DNA of 64,000 nucleotides from Tangfeifania diversioriginum (GTDB taxonomy: Bacteria; Bacteroidota; Bacteroidia; Bacteroidales; Prolixibacteraceae), in the NCBI RefSeq assembly GCF_900141875.1, contig NZ_FQZE01000018.1:1-64000 (forward strand). Direction: 5' to 3'. Both the position numbers and the translations under genes were made by a program. Shown one piece after another: positions 1 through 7,798 of the stretch (within the stretch, counting starts at the first letter, position 1; every line of letters begins with the position of its first letter). A model generated the notes under the pieces. It was not told where the DNA came from, made no database searches, and saw only the letters and a list, made by a program, of their open reading frames with translations.

Positions 1-94
1 CGGTGTGAATGCATACTCTGCTAAAAATCGAAACCATGTCAATGAACTTATATATTATGGCACTATTGCCGCTTAATTATTTAACGAAGTATTG
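1..94 (+). mobile_element. 3' end of an IS4-type insertion sequence (fragment)
   Basis: The last 24 transposase codons (2-76, ending in IYYGTIAA and TAA) and the terminal sequence ttaacgaagtattg (81-94) are visible. The same 94 bases recur at 36164-36257 with three mismatches, so this is the right end of a second copy of the element annotated there. The rest lies outside the window. The right-hand flank appears to be the inside of a coding region. Confidence 0.75.
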
Positions 95-186
95 AACTTA
101 AGCACGAAGAAAATAAAATTTCTAAACTCATTAAGGAAATAGATAATATAAAAGAAAATCCAAAAATAGTTTCTGGTGATTCTTTT

Positions 187-1038
187 GTGAAAACAAGTTT
201 TTGGATTGGACTGATGATAATAATATTTTTAACCATTTATTTATTTGTATTTTATAGTTCGGCTGCATATTCTGCTCTTTTCAAGGACTTTACTCCTGAC
301 GATACAAATATCACACAAGCTATTTTTGATGCGCAGGCTGTAAGTAAAGCATTAGCAGATGGTTTTACCGAGCTAATTTTTATATTAGCAATTCCAGCAG
401 TATTTTTGGGGCTGGGATTTTTAATTCACAAGTTTTCAGAAGAAAAAGGTATTGCCAAATATTTTAAAATCATTGGCCTTGTTGTAGTGACATTCATTTT
501 TGATTTTATCATTGCTTATGCAATTGTAAAAGAGATTTACGAAATTAAGATTGGAGGGAGCTTCCAAGAAATGGCACCAATGACAATCGAAGGTGCATTT
601 AAAGAAATTAATTTTTGGATTATCATTTTTGCTGGTTTTGTGGTTTATATAATTTGGGGATTTGTATTCAGTTTCACAATGAAAGAATTTGAGAAGATGG
701 ATAGAGTGCGTTACGCTATAAAAACCAAAAACCAAAAATTATCCGAATATAAAATCGACTGTAAACAAATCAAGGAGAATCTTACAAAACTTCAATCGCA
801 AAGGAATAATACGCAAGGAGAAATAGACAAACAAAAAATTAGGTTAGAATCTTATGTGCTTTATTTCAATGACGTAAGAGAAGGTATAAATAATTACTTC
901 ACAGGCTGGGGTGGTTATTTGAAATCTACTAACTCATCACAGTCAGATATTCATGACTGTGAACAAATCAAAGAACGGTTTTTGTTTGAATTGAAAAATT
1001 CGGAATTTATTAAAACAAGATCTGTTGCAAACAATTAA
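187..1038 (+). CDS. Four-helix membrane protein with coiled-coil tail, probably 5'-truncated by the IS
   Basis: I do not recognise the family. The 283-residue product has hydrophobic segments near residues 5-27, 57-80, 90-115 and 140-167, then a charged, coiled-coil-like region (about 170-225) and a cytoplasmic-looking tail. The GTG at 187 is a poor start: the frame is open back to base 85, and the translation of 94-186 (ELKHEENKISKLIKEID and on) looks like real hydrophilic protein running straight into the IS end at 94. I infer that the IS inserted into this gene and that the true N-terminus is lost; an internal GTG or ATG may still be used. The next gene starts 19 bases downstream on the same strand, so the two are probably cotranscribed. 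The region is clearly more AT-rich than the housekeeping genes further on, consistent with acquisition. Confidence 0.6.
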   Translation: MKTSFWIGLMIIIFLTIYLFVFYSSAAYSALFKDFTPDDTNITQAIFDAQAVSKALADGFTELIFILAIPAVFLGLGFLIHKFSEEKGIAKYFKIIGLVVVTFIFDFIIAYAIVKEIYEIKIGGSFQEMAPMTIEGAFKEINFWIIIFAGFVVYIIWGFVFSFTMKEFEKMDRVRYAIKTKNQKLSEYKIDCKQIKENLTKLQSQRNNTQGEIDKQKIRLESYVLYFNDVREGINNYFTGWGGYLKSTNSSQSDIHDCEQIKERFLFELKNSEFIKTRSVANN

Positions 1039-1057
1039 CTTTCAATTTAATAAAATT

Positions 1058-1954
1058 ATGAGACGATTATTCATTATTGCAATTGCTGCATTTTCGATTT
1101 TATCATGTAATAACAAGAATAGCATTAATTCTAATTCTGAAACTGAGAAAGCAGTAAAACCTCAAGAAAAACAATTAAATATTTCAATTCTGTTGGATTT
1201 GTCTGACAGAATCAGTCCAAGTATAAATTCCGACGCACAAAAAAATGACATTGAAAATATTAGAAATATAACAGAGTTTTTCAAATCAAATATGGCAAAT
1301 CTAGGAGCATACAAAGCAAAGGGGAAAATAAGGTTGTTTTTCAGTCCAACTCCTTCAAATGAAAATATTAACTCAATAGTAACCAAATTAACAATAGACT
1401 GCTCCGAAATGGAAAATAAAGGACGAAAAGAAGTTTATGATACTCTAACAGAACTTTATGCAAAGAATTTGGAGAAGATTTATCAAGAAACTATTGCTAC
1501 AAGTGATTGGGAAGGAAGTGATATTTGGAGGTTCTTCAAAAATGATGTGAAAGATTTTTGCATTGAAAAAGACACCACATATCGAAATATTTTAATCATT
1601 CTTACTGATGGTTATCTTTATCATGAGCAATCAGTTTATAATAACAAGAATCGATATACTTATCTTTTGGGCAATTCCAATATAAAAAAATATAGAAAGC
1701 AAAATTGGAAAGAATTGATAGCAAAAAATGATTTTGGAATTAAAACCGAAAGAAATGATTTGAATGAATTAGAAGTACTCGTTTTAGAAATTAGAGCGGA
1801 GAATTCTAATAATAAATTAGATGAAGACATTTTAAGATATTTATGGAAAAAATGGTTTAAAGAAATGAACGTTCGACGTTATGAAGTATATTATATGGAC
1901 TTACCTGCTAATACAAAGACAAGAATTGATAACTTTTTAAATAAAGCGAGTTGA
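1058..1954 (+). CDS. Lipoprotein with a von Willebrand factor A-like domain
   Basis: The ATG at 1058 gives a classical lipoprotein signal (MRRLFIIAIAAFSILSC, Cys17 the lipidation site), so it is preferred over the in-frame codon at 1025. From about residue 40 the protein resembles a vWA fold: a hydrophobic strand ends in LLDLSD (D47-L-S49), a MIDAS-like DxS, and a later strand ILIILTDGY supplies the TDG motif. No other domain is evident; the protein is 298 residues. It sits between a membrane protein and a 51-residue protein that follows after two bases, and the three look like one transcription unit. vWA lipoproteins usually mediate protein contacts at the cell surface or in the periplasm; the partner here is unknown. 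The vWA call rests on motif and strand pattern only. Confidence 0.7.
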   Translation: MRRLFIIAIAAFSILSCNNKNSINSNSETEKAVKPQEKQLNISILLDLSDRISPSINSDAQKNDIENIRNITEFFKSNMANLGAYKAKGKIRLFFSPTPSNENINSIVTKLTIDCSEMENKGRKEVYDTLTELYAKNLEKIYQETIATSDWEGSDIWRFFKNDVKDFCIEKDTTYRNILIILTDGYLYHEQSVYNNKNRYTYLLGNSNIKKYRKQNWKELIAKNDFGIKTERNDLNELEVLVLEIRAENSNNKLDEDILRYLWKKWFKEMNVRRYEVYYMDLPANTKTRIDNFLNKAS

Positions 1955-1956
1955 AA

Positions 1957-2112
1957 ATGAACTTGCAACAAAAAATTAATCCCCACTCCAACGCGATTCT
2001 GACGCAAGAATTGAAGAAAAAACAGCCCAGCCAACCTAAAAAATACATGAAACAGGTTGAGGATAGCATCAACAGAATGAGGAAAGGCCAAAATAAGAGA
2101 GAGAACAGGTGA
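1957..2112 (+). CDS. Small basic hypothetical protein (51 aa)
   Basis: An ATG two bases after the TGA of the vWA lipoprotein opens a frame of 51 codons (MNLQQKINPHSNAI at the start, NKRENR at the end). It is rich in Lys, Gln and Asn, has no membrane segment and no recognisable motif. The tight spacing suggests translational coupling. It could instead be a remnant of a longer gene, since REP repeats begin immediately downstream. Not recognised. Confidence 0.45.
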   Translation: MNLQQKINPHSNAILTQELKKKQPSQPKKYMKQVEDSINRMRKGQNKRENR

Positions 2113-2235
2113 AATAAAATAACGCGTTTTTGTTAATCGGGAACCGTCCCTTCGTGACCGGAGGGGGGGGTACTTTTTCCCGGCTCGTCTTCCGGCAGTA
2201 AAAGAAACCGGTATCCACAAATCGCCCACACCCCG

Positions 2236-2372
2236 GGTGCATCGGATTCTCCCAAAGGGATCAATTCGTGGCAATTCGCTGTTAAGAAATCGCCGATCGG
2301 AATCGGCGACACCCGTGGGTGCAGCGGATTCCGATCCGCTGATTCATAACGCCGATCGGAATTGGCATCACC
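2236..2372. repeat. REP/REPIN cluster upstream of the REP-associated transposase
   Basis: Two palindromic modules alternate here. Module A reads like agcggattctcccaaaggga followed by a complementary atccgct arm (about 2237-2282; a shortened version at 2319-2344). Module B is cgccgatcggaatcggcg or close variants (2290-2307 and 2350-2367). Units begin with GGTGC and end with CACC, i.e. the two ends are inverted, as in REPINs. Related sequence with a G tract may extend back to about 2135. The same modules recur at 2570-2699, 3176-3223 and 5787-5867. Confidence 0.75.
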
Positions 2373-2413
2373 TACTTTATTTTTCATAAATTGCACAATT
2401 AATCCATTCATCT

Positions 2414-3164
2414 ATGGAAAAAAAGGAGTATTACAAACATAATCTGCCCCATTTCCAACAACCCGGACAAGCGTATTTTGTGACCTGGAGTTTACAAGAT
2501 ACTGTGCCTAAAAAAGTGTTAAAACGATATACTCAGCAACTTGAAGTTTTAAAATCGCGGATTGATGCAGGTGCGGCGGATTCTCCTAGGGTATCACTTC
2601 ATGGCGATCCCCCCTTCACAAATCGCCGATCGGAATCGGCGACACCCATGGAACCAGCGGATTCTCCCAAAGGGATCACTTTGTGGCGATCCGCTGATTC
2701 GTAAACTCCGAAAAGAATATTACGCCCTTCGAAAAAGATACATAAAAGCCTACGATGACTTGCTGGATGCTGAAAGGAACCCAAAAACAGATCTTTCTAA
2801 ACCTGAAAAACTGGAGATTTTAATTGATGCCTTAAAATTTTGGAACGGAAAGAAGTTGAAGAATCACGCTTTTTGTATTATGCCGAATCATATTCACTGG
2901 GTGTTTCAGGTGTTTGAAAAAGACAGAAACGGAGAACCGGTTTATTTGCAGGATATTCTCTATTCGGTAAAGCGGTTTTCGGCTGGGCAGATAAACAAAC
3001 TGGAAAATAGAGAAGGCAGGTTATGGCAGAAGGAAAGTTTTGATACTACCATTCGCGATGAAAAACATTTGTATTATGCTATTGAATATACACTGAATAA
3101 TCCGGTAAACGCCGGTTTTGTGGATGATTGGCGGGAATGGCCGGGCAACTGGCATGAAGAATAA
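2414..3164 (+). pseudogene. REP-associated tyrosine transposase (Y1/IS200-like), frameshifted by an internal REP insertion
   Basis: The N-terminal part (from 2414, MEKKEYYKHNLPHFQQPGQ then YFVTWSL) and the C-terminal part (from 2700, KLRKEYYALRKR to the stop at 3162-3164) are both typical of RAYT proteins. The HUH motif is visible as MPNHIH, and the C-terminal ALDNP-like stretch as YTLNNPVNAGF. Between them, bases 2570-2699 are a REP module pair that interrupts the frame: the first part reads in one frame and runs to a stop at 2704, while the second resumes in another. A shorter protein could be made from the second frame, but it would lack the first strand of the fold, so I treat the gene as broken. 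REP repeats surround it on both sides, as expected for a RAYT and its substrates. Confidence 0.8.
2570..2699. repeat. REPIN inside the transposase gene
   Basis: About 130 bases made of a degenerate module A (2570-2615), module B (tcgccgatcggaatcggcga, 2622-2641) and a second module A (2656-2699). The insert length is not a multiple of three and shifts the transposase frame. Confidence 0.75.
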
Positions 3165-3175
3165 CTGGTGTGCCG

Positions 3176-3223
3176 GGTGCAGCGGATTCTCCCAAAGGGA
3201 TCACTCCGTGGCGATCCGCTGAT
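3176..3223. repeat. REP unit downstream of the transposase
   Basis: A near-perfect module A: ggtgc, then agcggattctcccaaaggga, then a complementary gcgatccgct arm. It begins 11 bases after the transposase stop. Confidence 0.75.
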
Positions 3224-3259
3224 AAAAAAATAGCAGGGGAAAGAAAAGTACCCCTGCTA
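3224..3259 (-). terminator. Intrinsic terminator of the PKD/beta-helix lipoprotein gene
   Basis: On the minus strand, TAGCAGGGG and CCCCTGCTA form a perfect 9-bp stem around an 11-base loop, followed by a run of seven T. It lies 23 bases past the stop codon of the gene at 3283. Confidence 0.85.
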
Positions 3260-3282
3260 CCCATTGTTATTTTGAGAAGTGT

Positions 3283-5670
3283 TTATTGTATCGTCAGCGC
3301 TGATCCCGCATTGCTGGTGAATGTATTTTCGGAGAGTAAAGTGGATTCCAATTCAGCAAGAGTACTGAGCATTCCGTTTACAGTTGAAGAATTGGAGATA
3401 AACAAGCCAGTTCCGCTACCGTTGGTGATTACTGAATTTTGTATCTCCAGTGTGCCATTTAATGCCACATTGGCTGTTCTCCAACCACCGCTGTACAATA
3501 TCTCGTCATTTCCTGCATAGGATACTTCGCAGTAGTTTAACTTGTTATTGGCACTATTGGTTTCAATTGCAATACCTTTCCATTTTTCATCGGTATCTAC
3601 AGCCGTAAATGTTATCATCTCATTTTCGGTTCCCTCGGCACTTAAGGCTCCTGAATCGTTAACAATAAGCGATGCATTGCTTGTAAATTTCAAGGTTGCA
3701 CCTGCATTGACAGTTAATGCTTCTTTGACCTGTACTTCGCTCATCACAAGGTAATAGGCGTCTCCGGACAAGGTAACCCACGTGTTATTTTCTGTATTTG
3801 TAAAATTCGATTTATAAATAGCTATAACGTTTTGGGTATTATTTGAAAACTGGAAACCTTCGTTAACTTCAGCAGCATGGTTTGCAGATAAAACAACCGG
3901 TCGCCCCTGGATATTCTCGAACGTCAGGTCGCTGAATGAAACTTCTGCACCTTTGTGAACATATATTCCATCCGCACTACTGTTTGATATTGTTGAATTG
4001 GTGATGGTAGCCTGCGCATTGTCACCTACTCCAACACTCACGTACTGCCAGCCGCTGTAATAGAAATTATCGTTACTTGCCGCCCACGAAACAGTTACAT
4101 AATCGAGTTCATTTCTTGCATCCGCTGATTCAAATATAATACCCGACCAATGGATTTGGCCGCTTTCATTGGCTGTGGTAAACACAATTTGATTTGAAGC
4201 AGTACCTTTTGCGATTAAAGCACCATCGGTATCTACCACTATTTTTACATCCTGTTCCGATTCAAATTGTGCGCCTTCTTCTATTCTCAGTAATGCTTCA
4301 ATAGTTATATTGCCGCTTAAATGGTAGCGTGCATTGTTTAAGGCGCTCCATTGTATTTCAGAATCAGACGACAAGGTTGATTTGTTAATTACAACTACAT
4401 CTTTCCTGTTTCCTGAAAAAGTAGTAGCGCCGTCCATGGAACCAGTTTGCGCTGCGTATAAACCTACGGGATAACCTTCGTTGTCTTCAAAGGAGTTGGA
4501 CGAGAATTCCCCCAACTCGCCATTTACATGAACAAAGAGCCCGTAATCGCCACTTTTCGAAATGGTGGTATTGTTTAGTTTTAGTTTACCTTCGTCACCA
4601 ACAGCCAGGGCAGCAGTTTTCCAACCCGAAGAATGCAGAATCTCTTCGCTGCCGGCCCAGGATATTTCAACATTAGACATGATGTTCCTGGCATCTGAAG
4701 AATTAACCAAAATACCTTTCCATCTTATCTCGCCCGCTACGTTGGCCGATGTAAATAGAATTGAATCGTCAGTGGTTCCTTCGGCATTTATCATTCCTGA
4801 ACTGGTAATGGTTAGTACCCTGTTTTGCTCAAAATGAACGATAACACCCGGGGCAACTGTTAATTCAGCATTTACATCCACATTGGCAGTAACAAGATAA
4901 TCCGGCATATCCGAGTCTTCAAAAATGTCCTCAAGAGTGGTGTTCTCATTTATATCTGAATCGATTACCATCGGATCTGCCTTGGCTATAATTGTCACCT
5001 GGGTGGCATTGCTGTTGTCGTTAGGATCGGTTACCTCCAGTTGAAGGATATATTCTCCCGGAACATCAGGAACAAAACCAGCTTCGGCATTGGTGTCGTT
5101 GTTTATTTCCGGATTACTGCCGTCGGGTTGGGAAACAATCGTCCATTGAAATGAAAGCTGATCCTCATCCGGATCGGTCGATGCACTTCCATCCAGTACA
5201 TAAGTTTGTGTTATGGTAATGCTGTTGTTTTCATTGTCCTCGCTGACGGCACTGCCATTTTCATCATGAATGACAGCAACAGGCGGGCTTCCCTCTGCTT
5301 CAACTACAGTGATGATGATTTCATCGGTCACTGCATCATAAACGCCGTCGGTCACTGTCAGCGTAACGGTATAACTTCCCGCAACGTCAGGAACAAAACT
5401 TGCATTTTTACTATTCGGGTTTGTTAAGGTAGCACTGCTGCTCGAAGGAGAAGTGGTGATTGCCCAGCTGTAAGCTAATTCATCATCGTCAGGATCGGTG
5501 CCAGTACCGTTTAAAGTTACTGTACTGCCCACTACTGCATCCTGATCAATGCCTGCATCTGCAGTTGGCGGATCGCCGGGCTGAACTTCTTCATCTTTTT
5601 CACAACTGTAAAAAATGCCTGTAAAAGCTAAGGCAATTAATACAACATAAGTTTTAACCAAATACTTCAT
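3283..5670 (-). CDS. Surface lipoprotein with tandem PKD-like domains and a parallel beta-helix
   Basis: The start at 5670 gives MKYLVKTYVVLIALAFTGIF followed by YSCEKDEE, a lipoprotein signal whose acidic residues after the lipidated Cys resemble the Bacteroidota surface-export signal; the open frame upstream of it is not signal-like. The product is 795 residues. Residues about 32-120 and 125-225 are two PKD/REJ-type beta-sandwich domains (ADAGIDQDAVVGSTVTLNG; DPDEDQLSFQW). The rest is repetitive beta-helix sequence, in three cycles of FTxANxxGxIxWxGI followed by a ChAS-like WAGS/WAAS motif, suggesting a carbohydrate- or ligand-binding surface solenoid. There is no T9SS sorting domain. The gene stands alone, flanked by REP repeats and with its own terminator. 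No catalytic residues can be named. Confidence 0.8.
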   Translation of the reverse strand: MKYLVKTYVVLIALAFTGIFYSCEKDEEVQPGDPPTADAGIDQDAVVGSTVTLNGTGTDPDDDELAYSWAITTSPSSSSATLTNPNSKNASFVPDVAGSYTVTLTVTDGVYDAVTDEIIITVVEAEGSPPVAVIHDENGSAVSEDNENNSITITQTYVLDGSASTDPDEDQLSFQWTIVSQPDGSNPEINNDTNAEAGFVPDVPGEYILQLEVTDPNDNSNATQVTIIAKADPMVIDSDINENTTLEDIFEDSDMPDYLVTANVDVNAELTVAPGVIVHFEQNRVLTITSSGMINAEGTTDDSILFTSANVAGEIRWKGILVNSSDARNIMSNVEISWAGSEEILHSSGWKTAALAVGDEGKLKLNNTTISKSGDYGLFVHVNGELGEFSSNSFEDNEGYPVGLYAAQTGSMDGATTFSGNRKDVVVINKSTLSSDSEIQWSALNNARYHLSGNITIEALLRIEEGAQFESEQDVKIVVDTDGALIAKGTASNQIVFTTANESGQIHWSGIIFESADARNELDYVTVSWAASNDNFYYSGWQYVSVGVGDNAQATITNSTISNSSADGIYVHKGAEVSFSDLTFENIQGRPVVLSANHAAEVNEGFQFSNNTQNVIAIYKSNFTNTENNTWVTLSGDAYYLVMSEVQVKEALTVNAGATLKFTSNASLIVNDSGALSAEGTENEMITFTAVDTDEKWKGIAIETNSANNKLNYCEVSYAGNDEILYSGGWRTANVALNGTLEIQNSVITNGSGTGLFISNSSTVNGMLSTLAELESTLLSENTFTSNAGSALTIQ

Positions 5671-5786
5671 AATAATTTGTTTTGTTTTGAAATGTGTTTT
5701 AATTAGAATTAATTTAAATAATGGCAACAGTACCAACTGAAATTAGTTCAAAAAAAATTTAAAAGAATGGCTTGATGAAGAAATAA

Positions 5787-5867
5787 GGTGTAGCGGATTC
5801 TTCCAAAGGGATCACTATGTGGTGCTCCGCTGATTAAAGAGATGCCGATCGGAATTGGCATCACCTG
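5787..5867. repeat. Complete REPIN between the lipoprotein gene and truA
   Basis: The clearest unit of the family: ggtgtagcggattc with its complementary arm (5787-5834), then atgccgatcggaattggcat and cacc (5842-5866). The outer ends GGTG and CACC are inverted. The rest of 5671-5997 holds no gene; it carries only the divergent upstream regions of its neighbours. Confidence 0.7.
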
Positions 5868-5997
5868 AAGCTTGAGAAGCCCGTCATTTTGGTGGGCGAG
5901 AGGTGGTTCCTGGGCAAATAGTTTTCAGACAGCACCCGTCTCACCGATGTATTTTGCAGAGAAAATGGTTAATTTGCGGTTTGAAGCGAAAAATATA

Positions 5998-6753
5998 ATG
6001 AGTCAACGCTATTTTTTACAACTGAGTTACAAAGGAACCCACTACCATGGCTGGCAAATTCAGCCCAATGCCGTTTCGGTGCAGGAAGTGATGGAAAAAG
6101 CATTGTCAACAATCCTTCGCGAAGAAATCGCAGTAGTGGGCGCCGGCCGCACCGATACCGGGGTACATGCTTCCTGTTTTGTACTGCATTTCGACAGTAA
6201 AAACAGGGCGATTGCTGAAGGAGACTTAGTTTTTAAACTGAACCGCTTTCTGCCGCCGGACATTGCGGTTATCGGCATTAAAAAGGCACCCGGCGATTTC
6301 CACGCCCGGTTCAGCGCCATCTCGCGCACCTACCACTATTATATTTCCACACAGAAAAATCCGTTTCAAACAGAAACCAGCTACCAATACACGGTTCCGC
6401 TCGATGTGCCAAAAATGAATGAAGCCGCCAAATTACTATTTGAATACACTGATTTTACCAGCTTCAGCCGACTGCATACCGATGTAAAAACCAACTACTG
6501 CAAAATATGCAAAGCAGAGTGGAGCAGGGAAGAAGATCAACTGGTTTTTACCATTTGCGCCGATCGATTTTTACGTAACATGGTACGTGCCGTGGTGGGA
6601 ACATTACTCGAAGTTGGCCGTGGAAAACTTTCTGTGGAAGGTTTCAGGGAAATTATTGAAAAAAAGGACAGGGGGGCGGCAGGAGCTTCGGCACCGGCCC
6701 GGGGACTGTTTTTATCCCACATCGGGTATCCAAAAGAGATGGAAATACAATAG
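5998..6753 (+). CDS. truA: tRNA pseudouridine(38-40) synthase TruA
   Basis: TruA isomerises uridines 38-40 in the anticodon stem-loop of many tRNAs. The 251-residue product has the family's normal length. The catalytic aspartate is D53 in [11 protein letters not shown], and the second half contains the expected [20 protein letters not shown] block. The ATG at 5998 ([19 protein letters not shown]) is the canonical N-terminus; the frame is open further upstream but that sequence is not TruA-like. The gene appears monocistronic, with a REPIN upstream and the small-RNA array downstream. Confidence 0.95.
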   Translation: MSQRYFLQLSYKGTHYHGWQIQPNAVSVQEVMEKALSTILREEIAVVGAGRTDTGVHASCFVLHFDSKNRAIAEGDLVFKLNRFLPPDIAVIGIKKAPGDFHARFSAISRTYHYYISTQKNPFQTETSYQYTVPLDVPKMNEAAKLLFEYTDFTSFSRLHTDVKTNYCKICKAEWSREEDQLVFTICADRFLRNMVRAVVGTLLEVGRGKLSVEGFREIIEKKDRGAAGASAPARGLFLSHIGYPKEMEIQ

Positions 6754-6840
6754 CACATTTTGATATTTGGGTAATTAACTTAGGTGTCAGAGTGTAGTAA
6801 ATAAATTTCGGTGTTGGAAAATCCTGCTTCCGTTGCGGGC

Positions 6841-6925
6841 AAAAAAAAAGGACGGGTCAACACCCATCCTTTTCATCTAACTAAACCAATAAAACTAATC
6901 AAACCTAAACCTATGAACTAAAACT
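6841..6925 (-). ncRNA. Putative small RNA, array copy 1
   Basis: On the minus strand a -7 box TATATTTG (6932-6939) precedes about 85 bases that end in a 12-bp stem (6846-6873, aaaaggatgggt / acccgtcctttt, one G-U pair, 4-base loop) and nine T. That is a complete transcription unit with no gene inside. The -33 region has no TTTG box, so it may need an activator. The RNA between start and terminator is U-rich and largely unstructured (for example gtttaggtttgattag), suited to base pairing. The start point is estimated from the -7 box. Confidence 0.55.
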
Positions 6926-7135
6926 ATGCTGCAAATATAAGCCCGATTTTGATTGAATGAGTTAACTGAGTGTTAAGAAATATGTTGTTAAACATTTTTT
7001 AACACTTTTTGGAGATAATAAAATTTGTAGAATGAATAATTAATGACTGATTTTGAAGTGATTATAAATAATTAAGTACTGATTATTTTACGACCAATAT
7101 AAATTGGTATTGGAAACTCCGGCTCCCATTGTGGC

Positions 7136-7220
7136 AAAAAAAAAGGACGGGTCAACACCCATCCTTTTCATCTAACTAAACCAATAAAACTAATCAAACC
7201 TAAACCTATGAACTAAAACT
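7136..7220 (-). ncRNA. Putative small RNA, array copy 2
   Basis: Same organisation as copy 1: -7 box at 7227-7234, terminator stem at 7141-7168 and a nine-T tail to 7136. The predicted RNA body is identical to copy 1 in the bases I compared; upstream the copies differ by single substitutions. Confidence 0.55.
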
Positions 7221-7382
7221 ATGCTGCAAATATAAGCCCGATTTTGATTGAATGGGTTAACTGAGTGTTAAGAAATATGTTGTTAAACATTTTTTAACAC
7301 TTTTGTTGAGATAGCAAAACCTATAGAATGTATAATTAATGGCTGTTTTTAAGGGAGTTATAAATAATTGAATGCTGATTGT

Positions 7383-7534
7383 TTCTACTTTGACAGATTA
7401 TATGAGAGACCGATTTTTCTTATTTTTTACCCCGGCCCCAAGTGGAGAAATAAGAAAAATCTATTTGGTTCCCCTTGGGGTGTAGGGTAAAACGAATAGA
7501 TTTTTCGATATTAGTGTAAAGTGTCAAAGTAGAA
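7383..7534. mobile_element. MITE-like 152-bp palindromic element inside the repeat array
   Basis: Perfect 13-bp terminal inverted repeats, ttctactttgaca (7383-7395) and tgtcaaagtagaa (7522-7534), enclose sequence that is itself an imperfect long palindrome (cgatttttcttatttttta against taaaacgaatagatttttcg). It interrupts the spacer between array copies 2 and 3; the uninterrupted spacer (ctgattattttacg) is preserved between copies 1 and 2, with perhaps a 2-3 base target duplication. No coding sequence is present, so mobilisation would need a transposase in trans. Confidence 0.7.
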
Positions 7535-7587
7535 TTATTTTACGACCAATATAAATTGGTATTGGAAACTCCGGCTCCCATTGTGGC

Positions 7588-7671
7588 AAAAAAAAGGACG
7601 GGTCAACACCCATCCTTTTCATCTAACTAAACCAATAAAACTAATCAAACCTAAACCTATGAACTAAAACT
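7588..7671 (-). ncRNA. Putative small RNA, array copy 3
   Basis: -7 box at 7678-7685, terminator stem at 7592-7619 and an eight-T tail. The RNA body matches the other copies, while the upstream segment beyond the -7 box has diverged most (gttaactgaatgttaaaaat). It lies about 60 bases from the terminator of the floA operon. Confidence 0.55.
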
Positions 7672-7746
7672 ATGCTGCAAATATAAGCTCGATTTTGATT
7701 GAATGGGTTAACTGAATGTTAAAAATATGTTATTCAACATTAAATC

Positions 7747-7782
7747 AAAAAAAAAGCCTTTCAGAAAATGAAAGGCTTTTTT
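7747..7782 (-). terminator. Intrinsic terminator of the floA operon
   Basis: A 13-bp stem (aaaaaagcctttc / gaaaggctttttt) with a 7-base loop and T-runs on both strands, 17 bases past the floA stop. It can act in both directions and would also isolate the small-RNA array. Confidence 0.85.
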
Positions 7783-7798
7783 GATAAGTTGTTGAATA

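Larger units (their letters stand above)
6801..7745. repeat. Three tandem direct repeats of about 300 bp
   Basis: Nearly identical units of about 200 bp start near 6801, 7095 and 7546, with the conserved landmarks 295 and 451 bases apart. The second spacing becomes 299 once the 152-bp element at 7383-7534 is removed, so the original period was about 300 bp. Conservation covers the presumed promoter, RNA and terminator on the minus strand, plus an upstream TTAA-rich segment (gttaactgagtgttaag). No protein gene lies in the 1045 bases between truA and floA. Confidence 0.85.

Noticed and set aside
2161-2170. G-tract as a phase-variation switch
   Set aside because: It is not inside or immediately upstream of an intact gene; it lies in REP-rich intergenic sequence.
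5671-5760. A promoter for the PKD lipoprotein (TACTGTTG near 5731 on the minus strand)
   Set aside because: Only a partial match to TAnnTTTG and the distance to the TTTG-like box is about 16 bases; too weak to annotate.
6841-6885. A mini-gene starting ATGAAAAGGATGGGT on the minus strand in each repeat
   Set aside because: The codons fall inside the terminator stem and T-run, and the frame varies with the length of the T-run; it is better read as terminator.
6841-7685. The three repeats as a CRISPR array
   Set aside because: Units are about 200 bp with 95-250-bp intervals, and they contain a promoter and terminator; no short regular repeat-spacer pattern is present.
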